From the IMG/VR virus record IMGVR_UViG_3300009154_000042, positions 1-64,000 of that record: a stretch of 64,000 nucleotides of DNA. One strand, written 5' to 3'. The stretch is from a virus. Below, piece after piece: positions 21,801 to 27,522 of the stretch; the first letter of the stretch is position 1; each line of letters begins with the position of its first letter. A program made the translations under genes and the position numbers. The notes under the pieces were generated by a model. That model ran no database searches. It saw only the letters and a program-made list of their open reading frames with translations, and was not told the DNA's origin.

Positions 21801-23282
21801 TATAGCTTAGTGGATAACTTAAATAATCCAGAATTTACTTTCTTCAGTGCAGGAACAATACAGTCATATCTGTTCAGTGCGCCGATAAAAGCGATTAGCG
21901 AGATAACTGAACAAGTATATGTGGCATATACAGCTACCACTGTAATTTCACTTACTAATCCTCCGGGCAAATTGGCTCCATATCATAGTCAGGTAATTGT
22001 TACTAACAATGGTCTTCGATTGAATCCTCCTGTAACAAGTTATTACCAAGTGATGAATGGACAATTGGTTTATAATATTAGCGAATCATATACATTTAAG
22101 AGTAGAACTATTGCATTAAATGATCTTGAAGTTTATATAAACGGAGATATTTCCACGGTTGCTGGAATTTGGAAATTAAATCAAAACAAAAACACTATTA
22201 AATTTGCCGAAAATTCATTGATTGATGGAGATGTGATTGCGATAGTTGTGAAAAAAAATCATGATTATCTTGTACAGGATGACAAGTTAATTCTAACATA
22301 TTCAACTCAGCCTTATGATGAGTTTAGAATCACTACCTTTACCAACCATGATCCTAATTTTATCCGAACAGAACGATTTATTGGACACGCAACCGGTGAA
22401 TATAGATTACAACGACCTGTGTTGAATTCCGCATATGTGTGGGTAAGTGTTAATGGGAAACCAATGGCTCTGGGAGTTGATTATACAGTTGATGCGGATG
22501 GATATACCGTTGTAATTAACAATAGGATCGCTCAGACGCAGGACATTAGTGTTGTGATTACTAGTTTTGCTGATCTTGTGAATACTCTTTCTGGTTACAG
22601 AATATTCAGGGATCTCTTAGGACGAACTCATTATAAGGCTCTTAGAGGAAAAAATACAGCAGTCTTGGCAGAGAACTTGTATTCAACGTCTACATATATA
22701 GCCGTGTCATATACGCATTCATTATCTCCGCCAAATAAATTAGAAAATAGACCTGGAGTAATTTTGGTAGATGGCGAAAGAATTGAATTCTTTGAGATCA
22801 ATGAGAATCGATTAACACAGATTAGAAGAGGAACTTTAGGAACCTCGCCAAGAAGGGTCCATAAGGCAGGAACTGAAGTAATAGATCAAGGAACAGCGCA
22901 AACATTAGGTTTTACTGATGTGACTCAGACATTTTCCACTTCTACAACTCTGTCAACTAATTATTATCTTAGTAACTTCTATTTTGATGATACTGCTTCT
23001 TATACCGATCAAGTAGAAGTTCGATATCAGGGACGCTTGTTGTTGAAGCCAGGACAATCAACGATAAAACATGACTTTGATAAATCATATGACTCATCTG
23101 AGTTGTCGGACATTGTTCTAACATCTCAGTATGATATTTCCACGACCACTAATATATTGACATTGAACTTTGTTCCGGTAATTGGAGCAAGATTGGATGT
23201 GACTAAGAGAACATCAAAACAGTGGTACATTGGCAATGTTTTACAAGAAGGCAGTGATGAAATAATTGATTTGGTCATATAA
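9894..23282 (+). CDS. 7: Giant gp7-like baseplate wedge protein with beta-propeller and adhesin-like modules
   Basis: 4462 residues in one uninterrupted frame; T4 gp7 has 1032. The N-terminal region (FLASTLDQFIQ, NSYQLEPSLVIKD, WDKFINYGQYYWLPNGPD) and late region (YYYQPTAGMPGKDPEQLMSG, then RRGTLGTSPRRVHKAGTEV) have the look of the gp7-position proteins of T4-like cyanophages. Between them are added modules. Two carbohydrate-binding-like motifs occur at about residues 1443-1471 and 1700-1740 (W-x-x-x-x-x-Y-x-x-x-Q-[IV]-V). About six FG-GAP repeats at 2130-2590 (RFGKSLAYS, NFGTNIAAN, NFGSTIKLT, SSFGSGLSV) suggest an integrin-type propeller. Three double 'G-x-G-Y-x-x-x-P-x-[VI]' blocks lie near 2985-3040, 3343-3412 and 3645-3720. 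It follows gp6 as gp7 does in T4. The wedge role is inferred from order and these motifs. Confidence 0.75.
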   Translation: MTNKEFINPVDINNPSNVRRTVDLLPGYHKTDKNAKFLASTLDQFIQEPQLERLDGFVGSKLSLNYDPAKDIYLDSNGTLRNSYQLEPSLVIKDPNLNITYSSTYDDLINELKFNGAKVSNLDRLFRPKSFSYDPCIDWDKFINYGQYYWLPNGPDTIEIAGQQASTISSYTVTDSVDGKSLIFTPDGLSTSPLLTLYRGSTYVFDVNSDYPFYIKTGYVPGEVGLYRGATNQGVKQGRLILTIDDTTPDNLFYFPEGNLYGVGQIVVKRAIENSILDVSADIIGKKTYSSIGGVEFSNGMKVRFVGNVMPEEYAENDFIVEGVGTYITLVPYNELKTVGISTTNLNVNFDATPFDQYPFDDFSYVPLLPEYITINRASPDRNSWSRYNRWVHVDVIKATALANGVQPEYSSLQQARRPIVEFVSGLRLYNFGATTKQTVDLIDTITVDALSAFANSPGFYIDQVMVEPGFRVIFNADKDPLTRGKIFEVNFVTVNGKQVVDLVETLDTVSEYNSSLVVLRGETYKGTNWWFNGTEWTYSQQRVALNQFPKFDVFDDDGISFSDQAVYNSTFRGTNVFSYAVDTNNSKDAILNFPLKYKNIANQGDYLFNNDFMTDTFALSVNNQIEDRMVAGNYLKITYADGTESFLDVWTEQSELHIPIIQYQVIDSEIIYVQIIAIDEPGYTPDLEIDLYVNDVKKRRYIDFRIARDSDRAYVVVEKSFSVDDRVLIKLFTKKPSNDHGYYEIPSNLTDNPLNGPIGNFTYAELSDHVRTIAYNSPEFIGVFPGNGNLRDLSNVGKYGSKLVSHSNPVSFAHYFLGTKQHSIIDSVRQVAQDYNQFKSNLLRSITDLRNSYDLFPRDILDLAISSLNLVKDNSVSYNFSDMIAYGKNHSDRSYTVTDSRNKIYSLESIFDNTVLSERSILIYLNDVLLISGRDYIIDRFSASFTIKVPLSSGDIILVSDYSSTVGNFVPPTPTKLGLYPKYTPAKFYDDTYVGDPRLVIQGHDGSITLAFGDYRDDVLLEFEIRVYNNIKTDYKRHLIDINSIIPGAFRTTDYSINEITDIITPDILKWAGNFGVDYQTNNTFDQLDTFTFNYSGMIDGIHKRRMPGHWRAIYKFFYDTDRPHTHPWEMLGFTEKPEWWNTEYGPSPYTRGNTILWNDLESGKIASGDRAGTHSLYSRPGLSNFIPVDDSGNLLSPTDTGLVTTAIINPGDPKRIINIRSINIDSDWIVGDQGPAETSWRKSSYWPFIYQIVAALTKPADYAAFMFDPDRLIANKFNQYKYGKSHQFLNLSKVSLYRDVVNGTRVLASGYSVFVIERGLMNDVKYLTTLKNDLSNITYNLMVKLGGFVSKDKLQISIDSIDPTSPYPGVLLPSEDYQIFFNQSSPIQTLGISGIIVQKTLTGFSVRGYDKYEPYFTVFEPVPVATDRLEVSGGRSENFVNWQANTIYDLDQIVFYMDRYYRSKQKHNSGVDFVMSYYQSLPYLPMTGGISVSTRSLFSDTAKNVPYGTTFETIQEVYDFIIGYERWLVSNGFIFDDFINDLGEISDWTLSAKEFLFWTTQNWTTNSVITLSPFANKLNFYSNTGIVDNILNKFYEYSLLRADGSPFLQNRFTLIRSDGNFTISTVNTTDGIYFAKLNLVQKEHALIFNNYSLFNDVIYDIETGYRQRRVKLQGFRTKNWNGDFFSPGFIFDRATIVDWEKFTSYEIGQVVRFSGNYYSATKSVQGSQSFDLTSWTLLSSKPESTLYPNFDYKINQFEDFYSLDIDNFDAGQQRMAQHLIGYLPRPYLNNIIGNSVAEYKFYQGYIREKGTKNPLIKLSKSTLINDSGSIDFNEEWAFRIGYYGGFNTYQELETLLDPTKFIENPQIIGFVKTIPTDVADSIYYKDINDVIISPDNFDIEQAFPTLTTSTVYTDFEIPVAGYPRFDDISLTAFNKNSILDISNNAALTDGTAIWLGYTESRDWDVLRYTKVATKIIAAEIYISGQETAFVTSRPHLLNTNDIVSITGIAVDVDRCYVVSRIISPTEFTVFSVLFELPVLPDFLGGLLHTFKSSRMSDLNWSATNSLSYDTDRRIGELMWIDNKGDGNWAVYQKIDNFTTVTSVISAPAPDITSQQYGYKIVQNVNTTTIIVSSPTYKETIYGYTGRISVLTRNADSNPRFNFSYSINKDNITYYDGTETSFFGEAVAFDSGISLVIAGASGASSVKSTLTNTVVNPASGISNQFVNQGVVKLSIINENGRRETTATVITTPNPGNNTRFGKSLAYSTQTSKLIVGSPGYANGIGAIYRYTVGVTTSVNVTYSSRTSPSISTGSNFGTNIAANWNNSIVAVTAPGINNTLGSTGAVFVYRENSTTNVLEQLKIISGDSSELPVTFGASDNFGSTIKLTKDGKFLFIGTQNYNDSARGNNTGVVDIFMWTGTNYSFNQRLDSPFEFGKLEFGYDIALDETETELVISTKNSIYSGTTTYDRNSTRLGSTIANSLYGTIYVNDPTSPVRNSTTDFDTGTTTFYDVVYDVGTVHVYYKYGEFWTYAQELPSSSVNLGSSFGSGLSVTSKTICVGAPSLLSSYNQGRGQVYIYDRKEVSVNAWKLLRQNSPLVDLTLVKKASTIDSNTQQVKDYLDIIDPVKGDILATAKQELKFITPYDPAIYSIGIDSTNVDTNSNWLDEHVGELWWDLSNVKFVWYEQGELEYRKNNWNRLFPGCTIDVYEWVKSEFLPIEWSTFADTADGLARGISGQPKFATNTVMSVKQVYNSVSNSFSNVYYYWVKNKNILPDNVHNRKLTAFSVASQIVDPVGSGIKSIAILGPTSAMISNIKPALMSNNVNLNITFDYTRNSANRHTEWLLLQENDPNSKPNALLEKKLIDSLIGHDEIGNAVPFPNLPEKVRYGLGIRPQQSLFKYPLEAMRNIMEFSNTILSSLLITDKINFGNLESKDQIPSTASYDLLVEDIYALELVNVKSIKSADIRPIIDLNGKISSVVIVDPGSDYRVSPTLVITGDGTGAEIIVPEKDGIDETGGVVRVSIINPGSQYTYATITVRPFTVVVQTDSTVNGKWAVYEWDVERQRWNKSRTQEYDTTQYWKYIDWMSPNYNSRKEISAKISSAFALDAWESLDIGSYIKVENGGDGRYLILERTAGTGGTFDDNWNIVYSQNGTIQFLEPLWNLSGSLYAWDQRAGFDQTQFDQSPSKEIFYAVTALKDDIFVGNLKIYWNQLFFKAVRYAMTEQKNLDWAFKTTFISVINNLGSLDQRHSYKLQNSKNYENFLKEIKPYHTKIRKFVEAYTSTEFTQSFTTDFDLPVYYNTLTFNFTNVDFGNKKLLQYPWKSWFENHTHGIESITVFDGGSGYNAVPTISIIAAANDTGYGATAIAYVALGKITDIIVTNPGNGYTVAPTVVINGGGNGALTPARVYARLGKSPVRTNTVALKFDRVTGQREIGTSTWTDSFVAIDNQVSFDLTWVPILNKADIDLYVNDTLQLYDSYTIEYRKEKFNNSYTKSYAVLKLQYIPNKFDRIRISYLKNLSFYTAVDRIEYYYQPTAGMPGKDPEQLMSGVTYDGLSIETLPFDFSNGWDMLPFGTTSWDNYSLESGYISYSTNSTSTQTFVLTDTIISTGTRVNVYLNKTRIDGTGSAIVPTIIGIGSGAIDNIEVTVSGSGYVSSLTTVTISSPNSISGTAATATAILNVLGQITGIELQNSGRGYTSTPVVTITGPSTIQAYARAVIKSEFTTTVSATTQTVITIPSSAFLTTSTLIEFRHSDSDGTLQIYDIERSLDSVINGGNMAYTTALGLTPSEIILDGGSTSTRFMTGMIDDGFLNSYNSPAPEECVPGQIMESVGISLYTQSPLVQPNIVNKLYTVNGSTSTYSLGLKPTNIDSVIAVFNNRKLNKNEYVIDFTNNTFRFTSTTPGLGALSLTSIHAGTISLIDYNVETFSAPGGKYSPPVLFDAIGSAGSSTYVTINGIPAIFGVDYSLVDNLNNPEFTFFSAGTIQSYLFSAPIKAISEITEQVYVAYTATTVISLTNPPGKLAPYHSQVIVTNNGLRLNPPVTSYYQVMNGQLVYNISESYTFKSRTIALNDLEVYINGDISTVAGIWKLNQNKNTIKFAENSLIDGDVIAIVVKKNHDYLVQDDKLILTYSTQPYDEFRITTFTNHDPNFIRTERFIGHATGEYRLQRPVLNSAYVWVSVNGKPMALGVDYTVDADGYTVVINNRIAQTQDISVVITSFADLVNTLSGYRIFRDLLGRTHYKALRGKNTAVLAENLYSTSTYIAVSYTHSLSPPNKLENRPGVILVDGERIEFFEINENRLTQIRRGTLGTSPRRVHKAGTEVIDQGTAQTLGFTDVTQTFSTSTTLSTNYYLSNFYFDDTASYTDQVEVRYQGRLLLKPGQSTIKHDFDKSYDSSELSDIVLTSQYDISTTTNILTLNFVPVIGARLDVTKRTSKQWYIGNVLQEGSDEIIDLVI

Positions 23283-23355
23283 GTATAAGATCGCATGATC
23301 TACAAAACGTTAAAGAATACTCATCTTCCTTATTATTGATTGGATAAATATAATT

Positions 23356-24006
23356 ATGAAAAACGAACATAATAAAACAACGCCGGTAGTCGTAGAAACT
23401 GCTCCAAATGAATCAGGAGCATGGAGTGTTCAGGGACATATTAAGATTTTTGATCCCAAGACTAATGAGGTTTACATTAATAAAAGAAATGCCATCCATT
23501 ACGAAAATTTCTCAATTGGACTGGCCCAGGCAATGAGTAATCAAGGCCGAGGATTTATTTCAGAAATGTGTTTTGGAAATGGCGGTAGTAGAATTGATCC
23601 TACTGGTATTATAACTTATTTGACTCCCAATGTTGTTGGAACATCTTCTAGTTTATACAATCAAACATATATAAAAAATATTGACACAAACAATGTTTTA
23701 AATTTGGATCCCGCTAGAAATTTCATGGAATATAGACATATTTCTGGAACAGCTTATACTGATATTTTAGTAAGTTGTCTATTAGACTACGGTGAGCCAT
23801 CTGGCCAACAGGCGTTTGACAATACAACTGATATGAATAGTTCTTTTGTTTTTGATGAACTGGGTCTTAGAGCATATAGTCCCGAAGAAGACGGTACTGG
23901 AATGCTATTGACTCATGTTATTTTTCATCCTGTGCAAAAAAGCCTAAATCGCCTTGTTCAAATTGATTACACTGTGCGAATTCAAAGTCTGTCTAACGGA
24001 GCATAA
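23356..24006 (+). CDS. Putative baseplate/tail-fibre connecting protein
   Basis: 216 residues, not recognised by name. The end of the protein reads S-S-F-V-F-D-E-L-G-L-R-A-Y ... LLTHVIFHPVQKS ... IDYTVRIQ. This is the 'F-x-E-[LI]-G-[LI] ... L-x-x-[VA]-x-F-x-P-[VI]-x-K' pattern common in phage tail-fibre and baseplate attachment proteins. The gene stands between gp7 and the fibre genes, where T4 has gp8/gp9, so it may connect fibres to the baseplate. No similarity to T4 gp8 could be seen by eye. A GATAAATA box ends only 5 bases before the ATG and no clear ribosome site is visible. Confidence 0.5.
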   Translation: MKNEHNKTTPVVVETAPNESGAWSVQGHIKIFDPKTNEVYINKRNAIHYENFSIGLAQAMSNQGRGFISEMCFGNGGSRIDPTGIITYLTPNVVGTSSSLYNQTYIKNIDTNNVLNLDPARNFMEYRHISGTAYTDILVSCLLDYGEPSGQQAFDNTTDMNSSFVFDELGLRAYSPEEDGTGMLLTHVIFHPVQKSLNRLVQIDYTVRIQSLSNGA

Positions 24007-24008
24007 TA

Positions 24009-25628
24009 ATGTCATATACCATTTATTATTCAGATCCCGTAAAGGCTAGCAATCCAATATTGATCAATGACGGTACTAAAAATATTCAAGCAACTAGTCT
24101 TGAACTCATTGGTAGAAATTATCCTGGATATGGACAAGCAATTGCAACAAATCTAGTACATTTATTAGAAAATTTTTCAAGTTCTAGTCCTCCAAATAAT
24201 CCAATTGAAGGACAAATTTGGTTTGATACCAGTGATCCTACTAATAAGAAATTAAGAGTAAATGACGGAAGTGCAACCGGTTCAAATTGGTCGCCTGTAA
24301 ATGGTGTTTATCAACAGTCCACACAGCCATCAAGTGTTAAAATTGGTGATATTTGGGTAGATACCGCTAATCAACAAATGAAAATCTATAATGGAAGAGA
24401 ATTTGTTTTAGTTGGTCCAAATGTTTCATCAAATACAATTACTGGAAGTTATCCAGAAACTGTAACCGATATTACTGGAAATCCTCATGAAATTATAATT
24501 AATTATGTTGACGGTAATGCTATTAGTGTTATATCACAAGACACTTTTGTTCCATATGTTACTATAGACGGATTTAGTTTAATTGAATCTGGTGTAAACT
24601 TATCAGAAACTTCTATATTAAATGGAAATGCAAAATCCTCATACAATCTGGCAGTAACTTCTCCATCAATTGAAAATGTTTCTGCAAATTCTTTTTTAAG
24701 AAATGATATACCTCAGAAAATATCAAGACGCCTTGATATCACTGTTGATTCTGAACAAGGAGGTACAGCACTAGGAATAGGCACAAATCCCACTTTTACC
24801 TTGAGTAGAAGAAATCAATATGATGCTGTATTTTCAAATGAAGAGACTCAGGGAAGATTCTCATTTGAGGTCACCGGTGCAGGAGCTGCAACACTTGTAA
24901 TTGATGGTTCTACTAAGACTGTGCAAGTCAATGCCCCAAGTATTGATAGTAGCAGTACCGCCCTCAGTGTTTATGGATCTATTAGTGCAACCTATAATGG
25001 ATCTTTTCAAAAAATTGTAACAAATTCAACTGCAAGTGATTCTATTATTATAGCTGGAGGCGCTAGGGTTGGTGGAAATCTTACGGTAATTGGATCAATA
25101 GTAGGAAGAGTGTCATCTGCCACGTCATTGACTAGTCCGTCGGTTTTTGCAGTTAATGGTGACATGACTGCTCCATCAGTGTCGTTCTCAGGTGCAGGCA
25201 ATCCTGTTTTATTAACAGTGACCGCGTCTAACTCGCTAATTATAGGAAAACCTATCACGACGGTCACTAGTACTACTGATATGATATTGATTTTTAGCAC
25301 TGGTACTCAAACTTTAAATAGTCAAACAAAAAGTGCTTTCTTGCGAGATATCAATTATAATAATACCGGTACAGTGACATCTACTCCATTTGGCAGTCTG
25401 GTTCCAGTAGGAACAATGATGCCATATGCAGGAAGCACATCAACAAATGCTCCAGCTGGATGGTTATGGTGTGATGGTAGCCTGATACCAACCGCCACTG
25501 TATACTCTGCACTGAGAACAGTAATAAATGGTCGATATGGCAATACCGGTGGTGTACCAAAATTGCCAAATTTAACCGGATTGATTGCACCAAGTGCAGT
25601 CGCAATTAACTATATTGTGAAGTATTAA
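24009..25628 (+). CDS. Tail-fibre protein 1 with C-terminal tail-collar domain
   Basis: 539 residues. The first ~140 residues belong to an N-terminal module shared with the next three genes: a start M-S-Y-x-x-x-x-S, 'LELIGRNYPGYGQAIATNLVHLLENF', 'GQIWFDT', 'GDIWVDT' and 'LVGP'. This is probably the part that binds the baseplate. The middle is low-complexity and beta-rich, as in fibre shafts. The C-terminus (VPVGTMMPYAGSTSTNAPAGWLWCDG ... PNLTG) is a phage tail-collar domain as at the tip of T4 gp12-type fibres. It overlaps no neighbour, but only 2-3 bases separate it from the genes on both sides. Receptor binding is inferred. Confidence 0.8.
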   Translation: MSYTIYYSDPVKASNPILINDGTKNIQATSLELIGRNYPGYGQAIATNLVHLLENFSSSSPPNNPIEGQIWFDTSDPTNKKLRVNDGSATGSNWSPVNGVYQQSTQPSSVKIGDIWVDTANQQMKIYNGREFVLVGPNVSSNTITGSYPETVTDITGNPHEIIINYVDGNAISVISQDTFVPYVTIDGFSLIESGVNLSETSILNGNAKSSYNLAVTSPSIENVSANSFLRNDIPQKISRRLDITVDSEQGGTALGIGTNPTFTLSRRNQYDAVFSNEETQGRFSFEVTGAGAATLVIDGSTKTVQVNAPSIDSSSTALSVYGSISATYNGSFQKIVTNSTASDSIIIAGGARVGGNLTVIGSIVGRVSSATSLTSPSVFAVNGDMTAPSVSFSGAGNPVLLTVTASNSLIIGKPITTVTSTTDMILIFSTGTQTLNSQTKSAFLRDINYNNTGTVTSTPFGSLVPVGTMMPYAGSTSTNAPAGWLWCDGSLIPTATVYSALRTVINGRYGNTGGVPKLPNLTGLIAPSAVAINYIVKY

Positions 25629-25631
25629 CCT

Positions 25632-27512
25632 ATGGCATATGTATTAAAACTATCTAACGGCAAAGTTCTATTAACTCTTTCTGATCAAAAAAGGGATAGT
25701 GTCACTACTAGTTTAACATTGATTGGAAAAAATGTCAATGCATATGGTACTGACATTAATGATAACTTTATTAGATTGATGGAGAATTTTGCAAACACCT
25801 CAGAACCTACAAGTCCACTTGTGGGTCAAATTTGGTTTAATACAGAAGATCAAAAAATATATGTTTATAATAATTCACAATTTTTTAAACCTATTGGAAG
25901 TCCCACTATACAAGCAACTGCGCCTGAGGGACTTGCCGAAGGTGACTTTTGGATAGATTCGGTTAGACAACAGTTGCATTTTTGGGATGGCACACGATTT
26001 ACTCTAGTTGGTCCAGGATATAATTCCGCCACTGGAAAATCTGGAATAATGGTAGAGGATATTCTTGACAATTTATCTAGAACTCGAACCGTTGCCAACC
26101 TTTATTCAAACGATAAATTAATTGCTTTGATAACTAGTTCAACATTTTCTCTGAGTACAAGTTTAGCAACTACTATGGGTATTGCTAGCGTAGTTCCTGG
26201 AATTAATCTTTCATCAGATGTTATACTAAACGGCACATCTGCTAATTCAAATGGGTTAGGCAGTGTTGATGCGGGTGATTTTATAGCTTCATCTACTTCG
26301 TCTCTGCAACTACTCTATGGTCCAATTGATATATTCAACAACGAAGGACTGTCAATTGGCACGAACAATGATTTTCAGTTTACAGCAGAGGGATCGTCTC
26401 CTAAAGTTGCCACCATGGCAATTAGTTCTAATGATGATTTCAATCTACTAGCTGGACCAGGAAGTTGTTTATATTATAGAAATGATTCAGGAAATCTAGG
26501 TGTCTTTACTACGAATCCTATCTATAAATTACATGTAAATGGTAATGTGGGTATACAGGGAAATCTTCATGTCACTGGAAACTCAACTTATGTTACAACT
26601 ACTGATCTCAGGGTCGATGATAAAGCTATAGAACTTGCATATGTGGCACCACCAGGATTGCCAAGTAACAATCTCGCAGATGGCGGTGGTATTATATTAC
26701 ATGGAGACACTGATAAGACTTTTCTTTGGAATTCCGCAAATGGTACATTTGGATCATGGACGTCATCAGAAAGTCTTGAACTTGTTGCTGGCAAATCATT
26801 TAGAATTAATAATAAAATTGTCCTGAGTGAAACTTCCCTTGGAATAGGAGTAACAGATGCGCCTGGATTAGTTAATCTTGGACAACTTCAACAGTTGGGT
26901 GTAGGACAAGTTTATATATCAGCTTCTGCAATTGGTACTATTAATTATGTACCATTGATACTAGGTAGAAATTCAGATGGTGTCAAGTTTGATGGAAATA
27001 AATTAAGTAATGTTGCTACTCCAACAGGAACGGATTCTTCAGATCACGTTGCAACTAAAGAATATGTTGATAGTGCAGTTACTTTAGCAAGAGTGGGACA
27101 GTACACGCTGAATATTGATGTAACCGGTTATGCTAATAGTTCAGAAGATCCTAATCTGAATACTTTTGTTATTAATATGTTGAGAAGGCTTTTGCCACCG
27201 GATGGATCAAATATACCTAATAATGCAATCGCTAGAATTCTAGTGACTAGATATAACACGACATCACTGACAGCCGCGAGTAATGCTATTGGATTTACTC
27301 CTGCAGGAGTTGTTCAGTATGGTACCAATAATGAGATACAGGCAATTGCATATAGTACGGGATATGTTGCAAATGTAACTTTCCCAGGTGCTCAGTTAGT
27401 AGTTAATCGCGCAATAAAGCGATATGTTGTTTCCGGAAATGCATGGCAAACTTATCCTGTTAATATCGGCGGATCAAATACATTATGGGTGGATGACCTG
27501 AATCCATGGTAA
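25632..27512 (+). CDS. Tail-fibre protein 2, paralogue of its neighbours
   Basis: 626 residues. The N-terminal module repeats that of the gene before it: LTLIGKNVNAYGTDINDNFIRLMENF, GQIWFNTED, GDFWIDS, FTLVGPGY. The middle has the 'LHVNGNVGIQGNLHVTGNSTYVTTTDLRVDDKAIEL' type of shaft sequence known from environmental phage virion proteins, and a 'DHVATKEYVDSAV' segment that often precedes the tip. The tip (about residues 490-626) has no collar domain and differs from those of the other three fibres. A separate receptor is a reasonable inference. It overlaps neither neighbour. Confidence 0.75.
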   Translation: MAYVLKLSNGKVLLTLSDQKRDSVTTSLTLIGKNVNAYGTDINDNFIRLMENFANTSEPTSPLVGQIWFNTEDQKIYVYNNSQFFKPIGSPTIQATAPEGLAEGDFWIDSVRQQLHFWDGTRFTLVGPGYNSATGKSGIMVEDILDNLSRTRTVANLYSNDKLIALITSSTFSLSTSLATTMGIASVVPGINLSSDVILNGTSANSNGLGSVDAGDFIASSTSSLQLLYGPIDIFNNEGLSIGTNNDFQFTAEGSSPKVATMAISSNDDFNLLAGPGSCLYYRNDSGNLGVFTTNPIYKLHVNGNVGIQGNLHVTGNSTYVTTTDLRVDDKAIELAYVAPPGLPSNNLADGGGIILHGDTDKTFLWNSANGTFGSWTSSESLELVAGKSFRINNKIVLSETSLGIGVTDAPGLVNLGQLQQLGVGQVYISASAIGTINYVPLILGRNSDGVKFDGNKLSNVATPTGTDSSDHVATKEYVDSAVTLARVGQYTLNIDVTGYANSSEDPNLNTFVINMLRRLLPPDGSNIPNNAIARILVTRYNTTSLTAASNAIGFTPAGVVQYGTNNEIQAIAYSTGYVANVTFPGAQLVVNRAIKRYVVSGNAWQTYPVNIGGSNTLWVDDLNPW

Positions 27513-27522
27513 GGGGAAATAA

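Noticed and set aside
9894-23282. The giant frame as an artefact of joined genes
   Set aside because: There is no stop or frame change over 13.4 kb, and gp7-like motifs appear near both ends, so one gene is the simplest reading.
23343-23350. GATAAATA as a late promoter for the gene at 23356
   Set aside because: It ends only 5 bases before the ATG, unlike the 23-24 bases of the other boxes. AATAAATA at 30102-30109 before the fibre gene has the same fault.
23356-24006. Naming this gene gp8
   Set aside because: Position fits but no T4 gp8 sequence pattern could be seen, and it is much shorter than gp8.
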